DNA of 64,000 nucleotides from Solibacillus sp. FSL K6-1523 (lineage in GTDB: Bacteria; Bacillota; Bacilli; Bacillales_A; Planococcaceae): positions 4,256,001-4,320,000 of the forward strand of contig NZ_JBBOSU010000001.1 in the NCBI RefSeq assembly GCF_038005225.1, read 5' to 3'. Shown here one piece after another: positions 11,890 to 21,887 of this stretch (position 1 is its first letter; each line of letters opens with the position of its first letter). A program made the translations under genes and the position numbers. The notes under the pieces are model-generated. The model was not told the origin of the DNA and ran no database searches. It saw only the letters and a program-made list of their open reading frames with translations.

Positions 11890-13209
11890 TTATAGGAAGA
11901 AAACCACTGCTAACCATCCGAAAATGATTTGTGGAATATTATAAAATACGAAAGTAGGAACACATGTATCCCAAATATGATTATGTTGTCCATCCACATT
12001 CAGCCCCGCTGTTGGACCTAGTGTGGAATCGGAAGCGGGCGATCCTGCATCTCCAAGTACCCCAGCTGTACCAATTAAACAAATAATTGCTAACTCACTT
12101 AACCCAAGCTCCATCGCAAGTGGGACAAAAATGGCTGCAATAATTGGAATTGTAGCAAATGAAGAACCGATCCCCATCGTAACGATAAGTCCTACTACTA
12201 ACATAGCGAATACGGTAACTGCTACATTGCCACCAAATATTTCCATAGCACCTGCTACAAGTGACTCAACATCCCCTGTTGTATTAATTACAGCTGAAAA
12301 ACCGTTTGCTGCAATCATAACGAAGCCGACAAATGCCATCATACGCATCCCATCTGTTAGCACTTCATCCGCTTCTTTCACCTTCAACGCACCTGTAATG
12401 TACAGGATACCTATCCCTACTAAAGAACCGATAATCATTGAACCTGTTGGAATTTGAACTGCTAGTGACGCGATTAATGCGATGGCAGCGAATAAAATAT
12501 TGCGTGGCTTCACATCGACTTTCAATTGATCTTCAGCCGTTACCTCAATCATTTTATACTTACGTGGCTTACGATACACAAAAAACGCTGTAACAAGCCC
12601 GACAACCATCCCTAGTGCAACAATCGCCATCGCCTTAGGAACATCGGAAAGCGCAACATCCATACCCGCTAAGCCCATCTGTGTCACGATTAAATCTTGA
12701 TAGATTAAACCAAATCCAAATGGTAAAAACATATACGGCATAATTAAACCAAATGTTAAAACAGTCGCGATTAAACGACGATCAATTTCTAACATATTCA
12801 TTAACTTGATCATTGGCGGAACAATTAAAGGAATAAACGCGATATGCACTGGGATCGCGTTTTGTGACATAATCGCTAGCGCTAATAACACAAAAATAAT
12901 TAACGCCTTCGCTAACCCTTTCTTTTGCGACTCGCCTTCGCGCTGCACAATCTTTAAAATTAGGCCTACTAACACTTCTGGAATACCTGTACGAGAAATC
13001 GCGAGTGCAAAACCTCCAAGTAAGGCGTAGCTAAGCGCAATCGTAGCTCCTCCACCTAAGCCACCTACAAAAGCATCGATTGTATCTAACACATTCAGTC
13101 CACCTGCGAGTCCTCCTAAAATGGCCCCTACAGTTAGAGAGAGCACCACATTAATACGCATTAAACTTAATATAAGCATGATTCCTACTGCCACTAAAAC
13201 CGCATTCAT
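11890..13209 (-). CDS. NhaC/YuiF-type Na+/H+ antiporter-family membrane transporter
   Basis: A 439 aa protein with about 11-12 hydrophobic segments. It begins MNAVLVAVGIMLILSLMRIN and shows the GGLGGGATIALSYALLGGFALAIS stretch and a second-half GIGSSFATIPIIAAIFVP region followed by GDAGSPASDSTLGPTAGLN. These are features of the NhaC/ion-transporter superfamily group that includes Bacillus YuiF. Members have been annotated as Na+/H+ antiporters, but some are thought to carry amino acids such as histidine, so the substrate is unsettled. It has its own promoter and terminator and is monocistronic. No T-box or other amino-acid riboswitch is seen upstream. Confidence 0.75.
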   Translation of the reverse strand: MNAVLVAVGIMLILSLMRINVVLSLTVGAILGGLAGGLNVLDTIDAFVGGLGGGATIALSYALLGGFALAISRTGIPEVLVGLILKIVQREGESQKKGLAKALIIFVLLALAIMSQNAIPVHIAFIPLIVPPMIKLMNMLEIDRRLIATVLTFGLIMPYMFLPFGFGLIYQDLIVTQMGLAGMDVALSDVPKAMAIVALGMVVGLVTAFFVYRKPRKYKMIEVTAEDQLKVDVKPRNILFAAIALIASLAVQIPTGSMIIGSLVGIGILYITGALKVKEADEVLTDGMRMMAFVGFVMIAANGFSAVINTTGDVESLVAGAMEIFGGNVAVTVFAMLVVGLIVTMGIGSSFATIPIIAAIFVPLAMELGLSELAIICLIGTAGVLGDAGSPASDSTLGPTAGLNVDGQHNHIWDTCVPTFVFYNIPQIIFGWLAVVFFL

Positions 13210-13252
13210 CTATTACACTTCACTTTCGTATGCTAAATCACTAATGTGTTAA

Positions 13253-13281
13253 AGTATAATATTTTACTTATTTGCTGTCAA
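13253..13281 (-). promoter_or_regulatory. Promoter of the NhaC-family gene
   Basis: Perfect TTGACA (13276-13281), a 17-base spacer and TATACT (13253-13258) on the minus strand, about 45 bases upstream of the ATG at 13209. Confidence 0.85.
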
Positions 13282-13317
13282 TATAAAGAAACTGTCAATT
13301 CATATTAAATTAACAGT
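13282..13317 (-). terminator. Terminator after the Bce-type permease
   Basis: A ten-base stem ACTGTTAATT/AATTGACAGT (13291-13300 with 13308-13317) followed by TTTCTTTATA, directly after the permease stop at 13326. The T-rich tail runs into the -35 box of the next promoter. Confidence 0.7.
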
Positions 13318-13325
13318 CCCTATCC

Positions 13326-15308
13326 TTATAATGACTCTTTAATTACTTTTTTATAATAACTAATAGAAAGTAATGCAAAAATAATATACATTACGATATA
13401 AAGTCCCATCGTGATAAGTAGTGGTGTAACAAGCTCTGATCCAAATAAGAACCAACCTGATTTAACTGCAAAATAACTATGCAATAAACCAATTGCCAGC
13501 GGTAAACCGAAATTAAACGCCTGCTTCCTATAAATACCACGCAAAATCTCCTGCTGTGAAAAACCAATTTTGCGTAAAATAGTGTAAGCTTCACGTTCTT
13601 CTTCCGCTTCCGTCATTTGTTTGAAATACAATATGCTACCCGTTGCTAGCAAGAATGCTAACCCTAAAAATGCTGTCGTGAATATGGTAACGCCCATCAC
13701 GCTAATATAATCTGTACGTGATTTTTCCTTACTTACTTGATTTCGCGTTTTTAATTGTAATTCACCATCTTCATCTGCCATATAAAATTCAATATGATCG
13801 GCATTTGTTTCTTTATAAAGCGTTTCTGCACGGGCTAAATCACCTTTGTCATGTAATGAAATCGATGTTTGTTTATGCCAAACCGAAATGTCTTTATGCT
13901 GGGCCAACTTTTCAAAGAATGCATCCTTTACGATTAATACCGGCCCACCACCTACAACGATATTACCAAGTAAATACTCATCCTTAACTTCTATGACCTC
14001 GATTGGATAGCTTTGACCCTCAGCTTTCATTATCACATTTCCTGCTTCTAATGGAATCATCTCTGATAAGACATTATTATATCCCGTAATAATTGCCTCA
14101 TTTTCTGCTAGCTCTAGTCCTGGATAACGTTTTATATAATCCGACAAGGGCACAGCGTAAATCTCCATGTCCATATTCCACAATTCATTATTTTTCATAT
14201 GCTCGGCTACTAATTGTTCGAGTGAAAACTCCATCTTTTGTAGACTCAACTCCACTGTATCATAAGCAATTCCTTCCGCATCGAGCGCAGCTAAAAATTC
14301 CTTGCCATTATCTTCATACAATGTGTAATCTGTTGGTGATGTTGAAAATGCCTTTTCGTCCGCAGAATAATATGAAATATAAGATAGTGTTGTAATCGCA
14401 AGGGATACAGCTGTCAGTACCGTAATTAATGTAAGTGACTTCGCATTACCTTTCATACGATGCATAATCGGTGTTAAAGCAAGGACATCAACAGGTGATA
14501 AATGCCCGTTTTTCTTCATACGCACTAAGTTCAATACGAAGGCGATTGAAAAACGAAATACAAAAAACGTGCCGCCGATTGTCGTAGCTAAAATAATTAA
14601 CATATTTAGAAACAAATCAGTCGCTGAATCCTCTGAAAAGAGTTGTGTAGATGCGTAATAGCCGTAACTAATCAATCCAATCCCGATAGCGCCCATCATC
14701 ATTTGGAGCGGGCTAAAGCGCTTCACACGTTCGTCCGCTTGTTTTGAGGCGGTGAAAAGCGATAATAACGATACACGGCGAATCATCAAGGTCATCTGTA
14801 CTAAAATAATTGCTAATAAAATCGCAAACAGGAGCACTGTCTGTTTTACGGCTTCTAAACTAAATGTCATCGCCACAACCGTATCTTGCTCAAGAACTTT
14901 TAACAATACCATCGCAAACAATCGTGAACTTAAAAATCCAAATAACATACCAACGAGCACTGCCCCCGCAAACAGGACAATGTTTTCAAGTGCAACAAGA
15001 CGAATAATTAAACCTTTCGTCATCCCGATTAATTGATACAGCCCAATTTCTTTACTTCGACGTTTCATAAATAAATGATTTGCATAAAGCACGAAAAATA
15101 ATACGATAAAATACAAAATATACGTTGCTGCTTTTAAACCAGCTGCTGCCGATCCACTATTCGCTGCCGTTTGCATAACCGAGTCATTATATTGCAACGT
15201 CACAAATGAAAAATACAAAGTTACACTAAAAATTAAGGCAAAGAAGTATAAATAATAATGTTTTATATTTTTTAGCATACTTTTAAAAACTAATTGATTA
15301 AGCTTCAT
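13326..15308 (-). CDS. BceB-like ABC transporter permease (antimicrobial peptide resistance/sensing)
   Basis: Membrane subunit of a Bce-type ABC transporter, the family that protects against cell-wall-targeting peptides such as bacitracin and also senses flux for its partner kinase. About 660 aa. It has ten predicted membrane helices: four near the N-terminus, a pair around 205-260, one near 290-310, and three at the C-terminus. A large extracellular domain (about residues 310-520) between helices 7 and 8 is the family hallmark, as is the FtsX-like fold. The ATG at 15308 overlaps the ATPase gene by 11 bases; an in-frame GTG a few codons upstream is less likely. The peptide recognised cannot be told from sequence. 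Confidence 0.9.
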   Translation of the reverse strand: MKLNQLVFKSMLKNIKHYYLYFFALIFSVTLYFSFVTLQYNDSVMQTAANSGSAAAGLKAATYILYFIVLFFVLYANHLFMKRRSKEIGLYQLIGMTKGLIIRLVALENIVLFAGAVLVGMLFGFLSSRLFAMVLLKVLEQDTVVAMTFSLEAVKQTVLLFAILLAIILVQMTLMIRRVSLLSLFTASKQADERVKRFSPLQMMMGAIGIGLISYGYYASTQLFSEDSATDLFLNMLIILATTIGGTFFVFRFSIAFVLNLVRMKKNGHLSPVDVLALTPIMHRMKGNAKSLTLITVLTAVSLAITTLSYISYYSADEKAFSTSPTDYTLYEDNGKEFLAALDAEGIAYDTVELSLQKMEFSLEQLVAEHMKNNELWNMDMEIYAVPLSDYIKRYPGLELAENEAIITGYNNVLSEMIPLEAGNVIMKAEGQSYPIEVIEVKDEYLLGNIVVGGGPVLIVKDAFFEKLAQHKDISVWHKQTSISLHDKGDLARAETLYKETNADHIEFYMADEDGELQLKTRNQVSKEKSRTDYISVMGVTIFTTAFLGLAFLLATGSILYFKQMTEAEEEREAYTILRKIGFSQQEILRGIYRKQAFNFGLPLAIGLLHSYFAVKSGWFLFGSELVTPLLITMGLYIVMYIIFALLSISYYKKVIKESL

Positions 15309-16062
15309 GACCGTCACCACCTAGCACACTTTGCGTATGCAAAATTTGCTGGAAAAAGTCATTGCGGCTTTTTTCACCTTTATATAACTCCGTATACAGT
15401 TGCCCGTCTTTTAAAAACAATACTCGTGAACAAAAACTCGCAGCTACTGCATCATGTGTCACCATCATAATCGTTACATTTTTTTGCTCATTAATATTTA
15501 CTAAGTTGCTCAGTAGTGCTGTTGCTGATTTTGAATCCAATGCACCAGTTGGTTCATCTGCAAACACAATTGACGGGTTAGAAATTAAAGCACGTGCCGC
15601 AGAAGTTCGTTGCTTTTGACCACCTGAAATTTCATTCGGGTATTTATTTGCAATGTCTTCAATCATTAATATTTTCACAAGTTCTGCAAATCGTGCCTCT
15701 GCCGCAGCTTTTGGAATTTTTGTAATGGATAGTGGCAGCAAAATATTTTCTTTTACCGTTAACGTATCAAGTAAATTATAGTCTTGGAATATAAAGCCTA
15801 GTTGATCTCGACGGAATTTTGCCAACTCATGCTCCTTCATTTTTTGTAATTGCTGTCCATCAATTTCTACAAGCCCCTCTGTTACACGGTCAATGGAACA
15901 AAGAACATTTAAAAGTGTCGTCTTACCTGATCCTGAAGAACCCATAATTCCGACAAATTCTCCTTTTTCTACTTCTAAGTCAATGCCCTTTAATACTTCA
16001 TAGGCCATCTGTTTCTTACCATATGTCTTCTTAATTTTACGTCCAATTAAAATGCTCATCAT
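15298..16062 (-). CDS. BceA-like ABC transporter ATP-binding protein
   Basis: Cytosolic ATPase powering the adjacent BceB-like permease. It is 254 aa: Walker A GSSGSGKT at 41-48, Q-loop in [13 protein letters not shown] signature SGGQKQR and Walker [14 protein letters not shown]. The arrangement (SalX/LolD-like MacB family) is typical of BceA/PsdA/YxdL. The start ATGATGAGC has GAGGGGAG upstream. It lies 100 bases after the kinase gene, behind a putative response-regulator box, so its expression is probably induced by the linked two-component system. Confidence 0.93.
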   Translation of the reverse strand: MMSILIGRKIKKTYGKKQMAYEVLKGIDLEVEKGEFVGIMGSSGSGKTTLLNVLCSIDRVTEGLVEIDGQQLQKMKEHELAKFRRDQLGFIFQDYNLLDTLTVKENILLPLSITKIPKAAAEARFAELVKILMIEDIANKYPNEISGGQKQRTSAARALISNPSIVFADEPTGALDSKSATALLSNLVNINEQKNVTIMMVTHDAVAASFCSRVLFLKDGQLYTELYKGEKSRNDFFQQILHTQSVLGGDGHEA

Positions 16063-16151
16063 TGTGCTCCCCTCTGCTTCCTTATGTCCTTAATTTTACA
16101 AGGTTCATACGTAATAATCGTTTGATTTGCATGACAAAAAGAAGCGGTACA

Positions 16152-16165
16152 TGACAATTTCGTCA
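16152..16165 (-). promoter_or_regulatory. Candidate BceR-type operator upstream of the ABC genes
   Basis: An inverted repeat TGAC-N6-GTCA (minus strand TGACGAAATTGTCA) overlaps the kinase stop codon, about 90 bases upstream of the ATPase start. Bce-type regulators bind inverted repeats of this kind ahead of the ABC promoter. A possible -35 (TTGTCA, 16132-16137) follows. The assignment is by position and symmetry only. Confidence 0.45.
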
Positions 16166-17158
16166 CATACCGTAAAGTTTCATGTATTCATTTTGTTTAG
16201 GAAATACTAGTGTAACAGTTGAGCCTTCATCGACTTTTGAATTTACCAAGAGCTTTATACCAAGCTTTGTCGCAGCATTTTGCGCTAAATAAAGCCCCAT
16301 CCCTGTTGCAGTAGTGGATTCTCTGCCAACTGATCCTGTATATGACTTCCGAAAAATACGCGGTAAATCCTCCGGTGCAATTCCAATCCCACAATCTCGT
16401 ATATGTAATGCCCAATTCCCTTGTTGCTGAGACATAGTAATATGCACTTCCGAATTTGCATGACTATATTTCACTGCATTCGATAAAATTTGACGCAAAA
16501 TAAATGATAGCCACTTCGTATCCGTCACGATTTCTAGCTCCAACTCTTCTACTTCAAAACCAATCCCCTTTTCCATACACCAAGCTTTCAATGAACGAAT
16601 TTCATTAGCAATCACTTTGCGTAATTCCACACGCTCTAAACGATTATCCTGTTCCATCGTTTGAAGGCGTGTTTGATGAAGCTGTTGGTCAACAAGCATG
16701 TATAAACGAAGCCATTCATGTTCAAGACGCGTCTGTAGCTTTCCAACTTCCATTTGCTCAAGCATGATTTTCATTGCGGTTAAAGGTGTTTTCACTTCAT
16801 GTACCCATGCAAGCAAATCATCTCGTTCCTCTAACAATTGAATTTTCATCTGATTGAGTTCATTCGTTTGCTGTGCATACTCCCTTTGAAAACGTTCAAC
16901 TAAATGTGACATATAGGGACTCTGCATGCGATCTAAGTCTTCAAAGCTTTGATTTTCCACTCTCTTTAAATATGACCAATCCTTTAAAAATCGCCAACCA
17001 ATAAAGAAAAAGAAAAGTACACTATACACACTATTTAAATAAAGTATCGACACATTATAAAACCCACTGTCTAGCACTAGCAAACCATTCAAACTAATTA
17101 ATGATAAAACGTAAAACAGAAACCACTGTGCATGCTCCTTTAAAAATAGCCAGATCAT
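16163..17158 (-). CDS. BceS-like intramembrane-sensing histidine kinase
   Basis: Sensor kinase of the Bce module. The 331 aa product has two membrane helices (about 12-30 and 35-55) with almost no extracellular loop, so it cannot sense ligand itself and relies on the permease. The H-box WVHEVKTPLTA has the phospho-acceptor at His120. The ATPase domain shows an N-box (LSNAVKYS) and G-boxes (DCGIGIAPEDL, ATGMGLYLAQ). Start overlaps the response-regulator stop by four bases (ATGA). Neighbour order regulator-kinase-ATPase-permease matches BceRSAB. Confidence 0.92.
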   Translation of the reverse strand: MIWLFLKEHAQWFLFYVLSLISLNGLLVLDSGFYNVSILYLNSVYSVLFFFFIGWRFLKDWSYLKRVENQSFEDLDRMQSPYMSHLVERFQREYAQQTNELNQMKIQLLEERDDLLAWVHEVKTPLTAMKIMLEQMEVGKLQTRLEHEWLRLYMLVDQQLHQTRLQTMEQDNRLERVELRKVIANEIRSLKAWCMEKGIGFEVEELELEIVTDTKWLSFILRQILSNAVKYSHANSEVHITMSQQQGNWALHIRDCGIGIAPEDLPRIFRKSYTGSVGRESTTATGMGLYLAQNAATKLGIKLLVNSKVDEGSTVTLVFPKQNEYMKLYGM

Positions 17159-17832
17159 AAAGTAACCGCCATATAGCCAAGTCCCTTTTTCGTTAAAATG
17201 ACCTCCGCTAATCCGATTTCCTCCAATCGCTGACGTAAACGATTTACGTTCACCGTTAGCGTATTGTCATTGACAAAACGCTCATCATCCCATAATTTAC
17301 GCATTAATTCGTCACGTGACACGATTTTATCCGTTTGAGATAACAGAAAACGTAATATAAAAAGTTCATTTTTAGTTAACGCCATTTTTTCTCCGTTTAA
17401 GCTAACTTCACTACGACTATAATCTACTTGCGCTCCATTCCACTGGATAATATTTGGAGCTTGCTCTTGATACGTATATGTTCGTCGTAGCAATGCCTGT
17501 ATTTTCGCAATCAATACTTCCATATGAAAGGGCTTTTGCACAAAATCATCTGCCCCCATTTGCATCGCCATCACCATATCCATCGGGTGATCACGTGAGG
17601 ATAGAAAGATAATCGGCACTTTTGATACAAAACGAATTTCGCGACACCAGTGAAAGCCATCGAATGCTGGTAATTGAATATCGATGAGGACAAGCTCCGG
17701 CTGTTCTTTCTCAAATGTATCCATTACTTGTTGGAAATTTGTAGGCCCCACCACTTCAATATCCCACTGTGCAAAGCGCTCACGTATTAATTCAAAAATT
17801 GACGGGTCATCTTCTATTAGCATAATCTTCAA
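17155..17832 (-). CDS. BceR-like OmpR-family response regulator
   Basis: Cytosolic transcription factor partnered with the downstream kinase. It is 225 aa: receiver domain with acidic pocket E7-D8-D9, phospho-acceptor Asp51 (LIDIQLPAFDG) and the conserved Lys in VQKPFH, then a C-terminal winged-helix DNA-binding domain (about 130-225, with LTKNELFILRFLL and VNVNRLRQRLEE). First gene of the module; transcribed divergently from the LysR gene at 17991. Confidence 0.93.
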   Translation of the reverse strand: MKIMLIEDDPSIFELIRERFAQWDIEVVGPTNFQQVMDTFEKEQPELVLIDIQLPAFDGFHWCREIRFVSKVPIIFLSSRDHPMDMVMAMQMGADDFVQKPFHMEVLIAKIQALLRRTYTYQEQAPNIIQWNGAQVDYSRSEVSLNGEKMALTKNELFILRFLLSQTDKIVSRDELMRKLWDDERFVNDNTLTVNVNRLRQRLEEIGLAEVILTKKGLGYMAVTL

Positions 17833-17925
17833 ATTTACCAGCTCCTTTAAATGCTATTATATTATACACGAACGATAAACTTACAACTATTCCCATAACT
17901 TCATCTTGGCACAATTCAAAATCTG

Positions 17926-17957
17926 TGACAACCGCTAGTAATTATGTTTGTTATAAT
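17926..17957 (+). promoter_or_regulatory. Promoter of the LysR-family gene
   Basis: A perfect TATAAT (17952-17957) is preceded by TG one base upstream (extended -10). A weak TGACAA lies further upstream at 20-base spacing. It starts transcription about 25 bases before the LysR ribosome-binding site and rules out the earlier in-frame start. Confidence 0.65.
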
Positions 17958-17990
17958 GAATTCAAACGTTCGTACAGGAGGTTTGAATTC

Positions 17991-18878
17991 ATGGATATTC
18001 GTCAAATTGAATATTTTGTTGAAGTGGCAAAACAATTAAGTTTTACGAAAGCTGCTACTACACTACACGTATCGCAGCCTTCTATAAGCAAAGCAATTCA
18101 AAATTTAGAATCTGAACTTGGTGTACCGCTATTTTATCGTTCTTCCAAGCAACTTGAATTAACGGACGCTGGGCATGCTGTTTTAATCAATGCCTTACAA
18201 GTATTGGAGTCTTTCCATAATCTACGCTCCGAACTAACCGATTTAATGGAATTAAAAAAAGGACAAATTCGAATTGGCATTCCACCAATTGTCGGTGCAG
18301 AATTTTTTTCGAAGTTAATTAGCTATTATAAAGAGAAATATCCATACATTGAAATTTTATTAACCGAAGTGGGCACAAAACGCATTCGACAGGGGATTGA
18401 AGCTGGGGAACTAGATATCGGCTTAGTATGTAGCGTTTGCTCAACGAATGAGCAATTAGAAACAATTCGATTTATAAAAGATCCACTTGTTTTAATCGTT
18501 CATCAAGATCATTCACTAGCGAAGCAGAAATTTATTGAACTAGCCGATTTACAATCCGAGGCATTTATCATTTACCGTAATGATTTCATTTTATATGATC
18601 GCATTATTGAGGAATGCTCAAAATTCGGCTATTTTCCAACAATCGTTTGTGAAACATCCCAAAAGGATTTATTTATCGAAATGGTGCAAGCTAAACTCGG
18701 TATTGCTTTACTCCCGAAAAAAATTGCTGAAAAGATTACATACGATACGATTCAAACAATCCCCTTAAAAGAACAAGTCATTCATTTAGAGCTCGGTATT
18801 ACGTGGAAGAAAAATAAGTACTTACCATTTGCTGTACGGGAATTCATTGAACTTGCACGTGATTTTATGCCTGAATAA
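17991..18878 (+). CDS. LysR-family transcriptional regulator
   Basis: DNA-binding regulator, 295 aa from the ATG at 17991. That start has AGGAGG nine bases upstream; the longer open frame begins before the promoter's -10 box. The N-terminal helix-turn-helix (LSFTKAATTLHVSQPSISKAIQNLE) is followed by the effector-binding domain (QIRIGIPPIVGAEFF onward). The sequence style resembles the CidR/YwbI subgroup, but no cid genes are here and the target is unknown. It is divergent from the Bce-type regulator and convergent with malate synthase, either of which could be a target. Confidence 0.85.
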   Translation: MDIRQIEYFVEVAKQLSFTKAATTLHVSQPSISKAIQNLESELGVPLFYRSSKQLELTDAGHAVLINALQVLESFHNLRSELTDLMELKKGQIRIGIPPIVGAEFFSKLISYYKEKYPYIEILLTEVGTKRIRQGIEAGELDIGLVCSVCSTNEQLETIRFIKDPLVLIVHQDHSLAKQKFIELADLQSEAFIIYRNDFILYDRIIEECSKFGYFPTIVCETSQKDLFIEMVQAKLGIALLPKKIAEKITYDTIQTIPLKEQVIHLELGITWKKNKYLPFAVREFIELARDFMPE

Positions 18879-18918
18879 AAAAAAGCGATTTTGACTGAGT
18901 TTAATCAATCAAAATCGC
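18877..18918 (-). terminator. Terminator after malate synthase
   Basis: Stem GCGATTTTGA/TCAAAATCGC (18885-18918). The run of A on the plus strand (18877-18884) becomes the T-tract for the minus-strand malate synthase gene. It lies between two convergent genes; in the plus direction no T-tract follows. Confidence 0.85.
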
Positions 18919-18932
18919 CCTGTATAATTTGA

Positions 18933-21116
18933 CTACGCGTTTACTTTTTGAGCAAATTTTACTTTTGCTTCTAAACGTCTTTTGTGTAAAATTGGCTCTG
19001 TATAACCGCTTGGCTGCTCATATCCTTTGAACACTAAATCACAAGCTGCTTGGAACGCTACAGAATCATCATAATTCGCCGCCATTGCAACATATTCTGG
19101 ATCATCTGCATTTTGTTCGTCCACTACTTTCGCCATGCGCTCCATCGTTTCTTGCACTTGCTCTTCTGTACAAATTCCATGATGTAACCAGTTAGCTACG
19201 TGTTGACTTGAGATACGTAACGTCGCGCGGTCCTCCATTAAACCGATATCGTTAATATCAGGAACTTTCGAACACCCTACACCATGCTCTACCCAGCGCA
19301 CAACATAACCTAAAATCCCTTGTGCATTATTATCTAGCTCTTGTTGAATTTCTTCTGGCGTCCAGTCTGTTGATGGCGCTAGAGGAATTTGTAAAATCTC
19401 ATCTTGTAAATCTTCTGAAGTTGCGATGCCTTTCTGAATGTCTTTTACATTCACTTCATGATAATGCATCGCATGTAACGTCGCTGCTGTTGGAGATGGT
19501 ACCCAAGCTGTATTCGCTCCTGCTTGTGGATGCGCAATTTTTTGCTTCAGCATTTCTGCCATTAAATCTGGCATTGCCCACATCCCTTTTCCAATTTGAG
19601 CGCGTCCTTGTAAGCCTGCATCTAAACCAACTACAACATTCGACTTTTCATAGGCCGCTAACCAAGTTGATGTTTTCATTTCGCCTTTTCGAACCATTGG
19701 ACCCGCTTCCATCGATGTATGAATTTCATCACCAGTGCGGTCTAAGAAACCTGTATTAATAAACACAATACGTTCCTTTACCTCTTGAATACATGCTTTT
19801 AAGTTAAGAGATGTACGGCGTTCTTCATCCATTACGCCGATTTTTAATGTATTTCGACTTACACCAATGATATCTTCTACACGTCCGAATAACTTATTAG
19901 CAAATGCAACTTCTTTTGAGCCATGCATTTTCGGTTTTACGATGTAAACTGAACCAGTTTGCGAATTTCTGTATTGTCCGTTACCAAGCAACTCATGTTT
20001 TGCAATTAAACTTGTAATGACACCATCCATAATTCCTTCAGGCACTTCTTGGCCATCATTATATAAAATTGCAGGATTCGTCATTAAGTGTCCCACATTA
20101 CGTATGAACATTAATGAACGTCCATTAATTGTCACGTTTCCACCTGTTGGACTTGTATAAACTCGATCTGGATTTAATGTACGTGTTAACGTTTTTGAAC
20201 CTTTTGCAAATGTAGCTGTTAAATCGCCTTTCATTAAACCTAACCAGTTTGAATACACTTCGACTTTATCCTCTGCATCAACAGCAGCTATTGAATCCTC
20301 ACAGTCCATAATTGTCGAAATAGCTGATTCTAAAATAACATCCTTCACACCCGCTGCATCATCTTTGCCAATTGGATGAAGGCGGTCTATTTGAATTTCC
20401 ACATGTATATCATTATTTTTAAGTAATACCGCAGTTGGTTCCGCCGTATCCCCTAAATAGCCAACCAATTTCTCTTCTTGAACTAAACCTGTCGATTGTC
20501 CATTTGATAATGTCGCTTGCAATAAGCTATCCACAATCGCATATTTCACAACATCTTTATGAGAAGCTCCTTGTAATTCAGCTGCTTGATCTAAAAGTTG
20601 TTTCGAATACGCGATTACTTTGCCGCCACGAACTGGATTATAGCCTTTTCCAGCCTCTGCCCCGTCTTCATCCGTAATAACATCTGTTCCGTAAAGCGCA
20701 TCATATAAACTTCCCCAACGTGCATTTGCCGCATTGATGGCATAACGTGCATTGCTTACTGGTACAACTAATTGTGGTCCCGCTTGGAATGCAATTTCTG
20801 TATCTACATTTTCAGTCGTCACTTTAAAAGGTTCTACTTTCGGCTCTAAATAACCAATTTCCTCTAAATAGACTTTATATGCGGCAAAATCAAAATTCCC
20901 CTTATTTTCCTTATGCCATTCATTTATCGCCACTTGTAATGAATCTCGTTCTGCTAATAACGCTTGATTTTCTGGTGCTAGATCATGAATTAGTTGATCA
21001 AAGCCCTTCCAAAATGCAGCTTGCTCTACCTCACTACCTGGCAGTACTTGACCGTTAATGAAATCATATAAAGTTGATGCTACTTGTAAATTCCCCACTT
21101 GTACATATGTTGACAT
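18933..21116 (-). CDS. glcB: Malate synthase G
   Basis: Condenses acetyl-CoA and glyoxylate to malate in the glyoxylate shunt. It is about 727 aa, the length of the monomeric G isoform rather than the roughly 530 aa A form. It shows [16 protein letters not shown] near 138-153, [22 protein letters not shown] near 265-285 (catalytic acidic residues) and [32 protein letters not shown] near 445-475. I prefer the ATG at 21116 (MSTYVQV) because the upstream TTG is only three bases from the AAGGGGG ribosome-binding site. Isocitrate lyase is not in the window. Confidence 0.95.
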   Translation of the reverse strand: MSTYVQVGNLQVASTLYDFINGQVLPGSEVEQAAFWKGFDQLIHDLAPENQALLAERDSLQVAINEWHKENKGNFDFAAYKVYLEEIGYLEPKVEPFKVTTENVDTEIAFQAGPQLVVPVSNARYAINAANARWGSLYDALYGTDVITDEDGAEAGKGYNPVRGGKVIAYSKQLLDQAAELQGASHKDVVKYAIVDSLLQATLSNGQSTGLVQEEKLVGYLGDTAEPTAVLLKNNDIHVEIQIDRLHPIGKDDAAGVKDVILESAISTIMDCEDSIAAVDAEDKVEVYSNWLGLMKGDLTATFAKGSKTLTRTLNPDRVYTSPTGGNVTINGRSLMFIRNVGHLMTNPAILYNDGQEVPEGIMDGVITSLIAKHELLGNGQYRNSQTGSVYIVKPKMHGSKEVAFANKLFGRVEDIIGVSRNTLKIGVMDEERRTSLNLKACIQEVKERIVFINTGFLDRTGDEIHTSMEAGPMVRKGEMKTSTWLAAYEKSNVVVGLDAGLQGRAQIGKGMWAMPDLMAEMLKQKIAHPQAGANTAWVPSPTAATLHAMHYHEVNVKDIQKGIATSEDLQDEILQIPLAPSTDWTPEEIQQELDNNAQGILGYVVRWVEHGVGCSKVPDINDIGLMEDRATLRISSQHVANWLHHGICTEEQVQETMERMAKVVDEQNADDPEYVAMAANYDDSVAFQAACDLVFKGYEQPSGYTEPILHKRRLEAKVKFAQKVNA

Positions 21117-21413
21117 GAACAATATCCCCCTTGAACATCTTTATTTGGTCTTAGCTGAACGTCAAATTCCCTTTAATTATGCCCATCCTCATGTAGACTT
21201 TCATAAAGTATAAATTCAATCATCCACATAGAAAAGAAATCCCCTCTTCTTGTCTATTATTATAATTCGATAATAGCATATAAATGAAATACATATTTCG
21301 CATAACCATTATGCACTTTAACTATAACGATTTGATTACACAGATGCTTCTGCATGAAGTTATTAATAATATCCCGTATAATAGAATGAGAACTATACAT
21401 TAGAGGTGACATC
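21117..21413. other. Intergenic region between divergent malate synthase and small membrane protein genes
   Basis: About 300 AT-rich bases without an ORF. A perfect TATAAT at 21377-21382 on the plus strand probably serves the gene at 21414; no good -35 box is visible. No operator or riboswitch that I can recognise. Confidence 0.5.
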
Positions 21414-21719
21414 TTGCAAATATCCATTATATTAGTTGTACTTTTTTCTGTTTTTGCAGTCGTTAAAATGTTGAATCATCGTAAACAATTAAAAGAACTT
21501 CCTAAAAACGAAGTCATCTTTGGTTTCATTACGTATGTGGGCATTTATTCCGTGAGTCTGGGGTTAATCGCCCAACTATACGATTGGTTATTAGTACTTG
21601 AATTAAACAAATATTTTAAATGGGGCTTGTCGATTATTATCATAATTGCTGCGATCGTTACGATTAGCCGTATTTTAAACAAGCTACTTTCAGAAAAACT
21701 AAAAAAAATATTTATGTAA
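21414..21719 (+). CDS. Small membrane protein of unknown function
   Basis: I do not recognise the family. It is 101 aa, starting with TTG preceded by AGAGGTGA. There are three hydrophobic stretches: residues 1-18, about 36-60 and 70-90. A basic C-terminus (KLLSEKLKKIFM) follows. The gene has its own -10 box and a strong terminator, supporting real expression. It is flanked by malate synthase and tuf, neither of which suggests a role. Confidence 0.65.
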   Translation: MQISIILVVLFSVFAVVKMLNHRKQLKELPKNEVIFGFITYVGIYSVSLGLIAQLYDWLLVLELNKYFKWGLSIIIIIAAIVTISRILNKLLSEKLKKIFM

Positions 21720-21729
21720 CTTACGAATA

Positions 21730-21765
21730 AAAGGCATTTTGAATTTAATCAAAATGCCTTTTTAT
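21730..21765 (+). terminator. Terminator of the small membrane protein gene
   Basis: Perfect stem AAAGGCATTTTGA/TCAAAATGCCTTT (21730-21742 with 21749-21761) followed by TTTTT, eleven bases after the stop codon. Confidence 0.88.
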
Positions 21766-21831
21766 GTATTTTAAAATTAACTATGTTAAAGTAGCTTTGC
21801 AAAAGAACTTCAATTTGGCTACATATAATAT

Positions 21832-21868
21832 AAAACCTCTCTACTAGCGTCCCAGTAGAGAGGTTTTT
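21832..21868 (-). terminator. Terminator of tuf
   Basis: Perfect 12-base stem AACCTCTCTACT/AGTAGAGAGGTT around 21834-21866, with T-tracts possible in both directions, 20 bases after the tuf stop. Confidence 0.9.
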
Positions 21869-21887
21869 AAATTAGCTTAAGCTAATA

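Noticed and set aside
12023-12457. Plus-strand open frame opposite the NhaC-family gene
   Set aside because: Composition mirrors the membrane protein on the other strand; no start signals.
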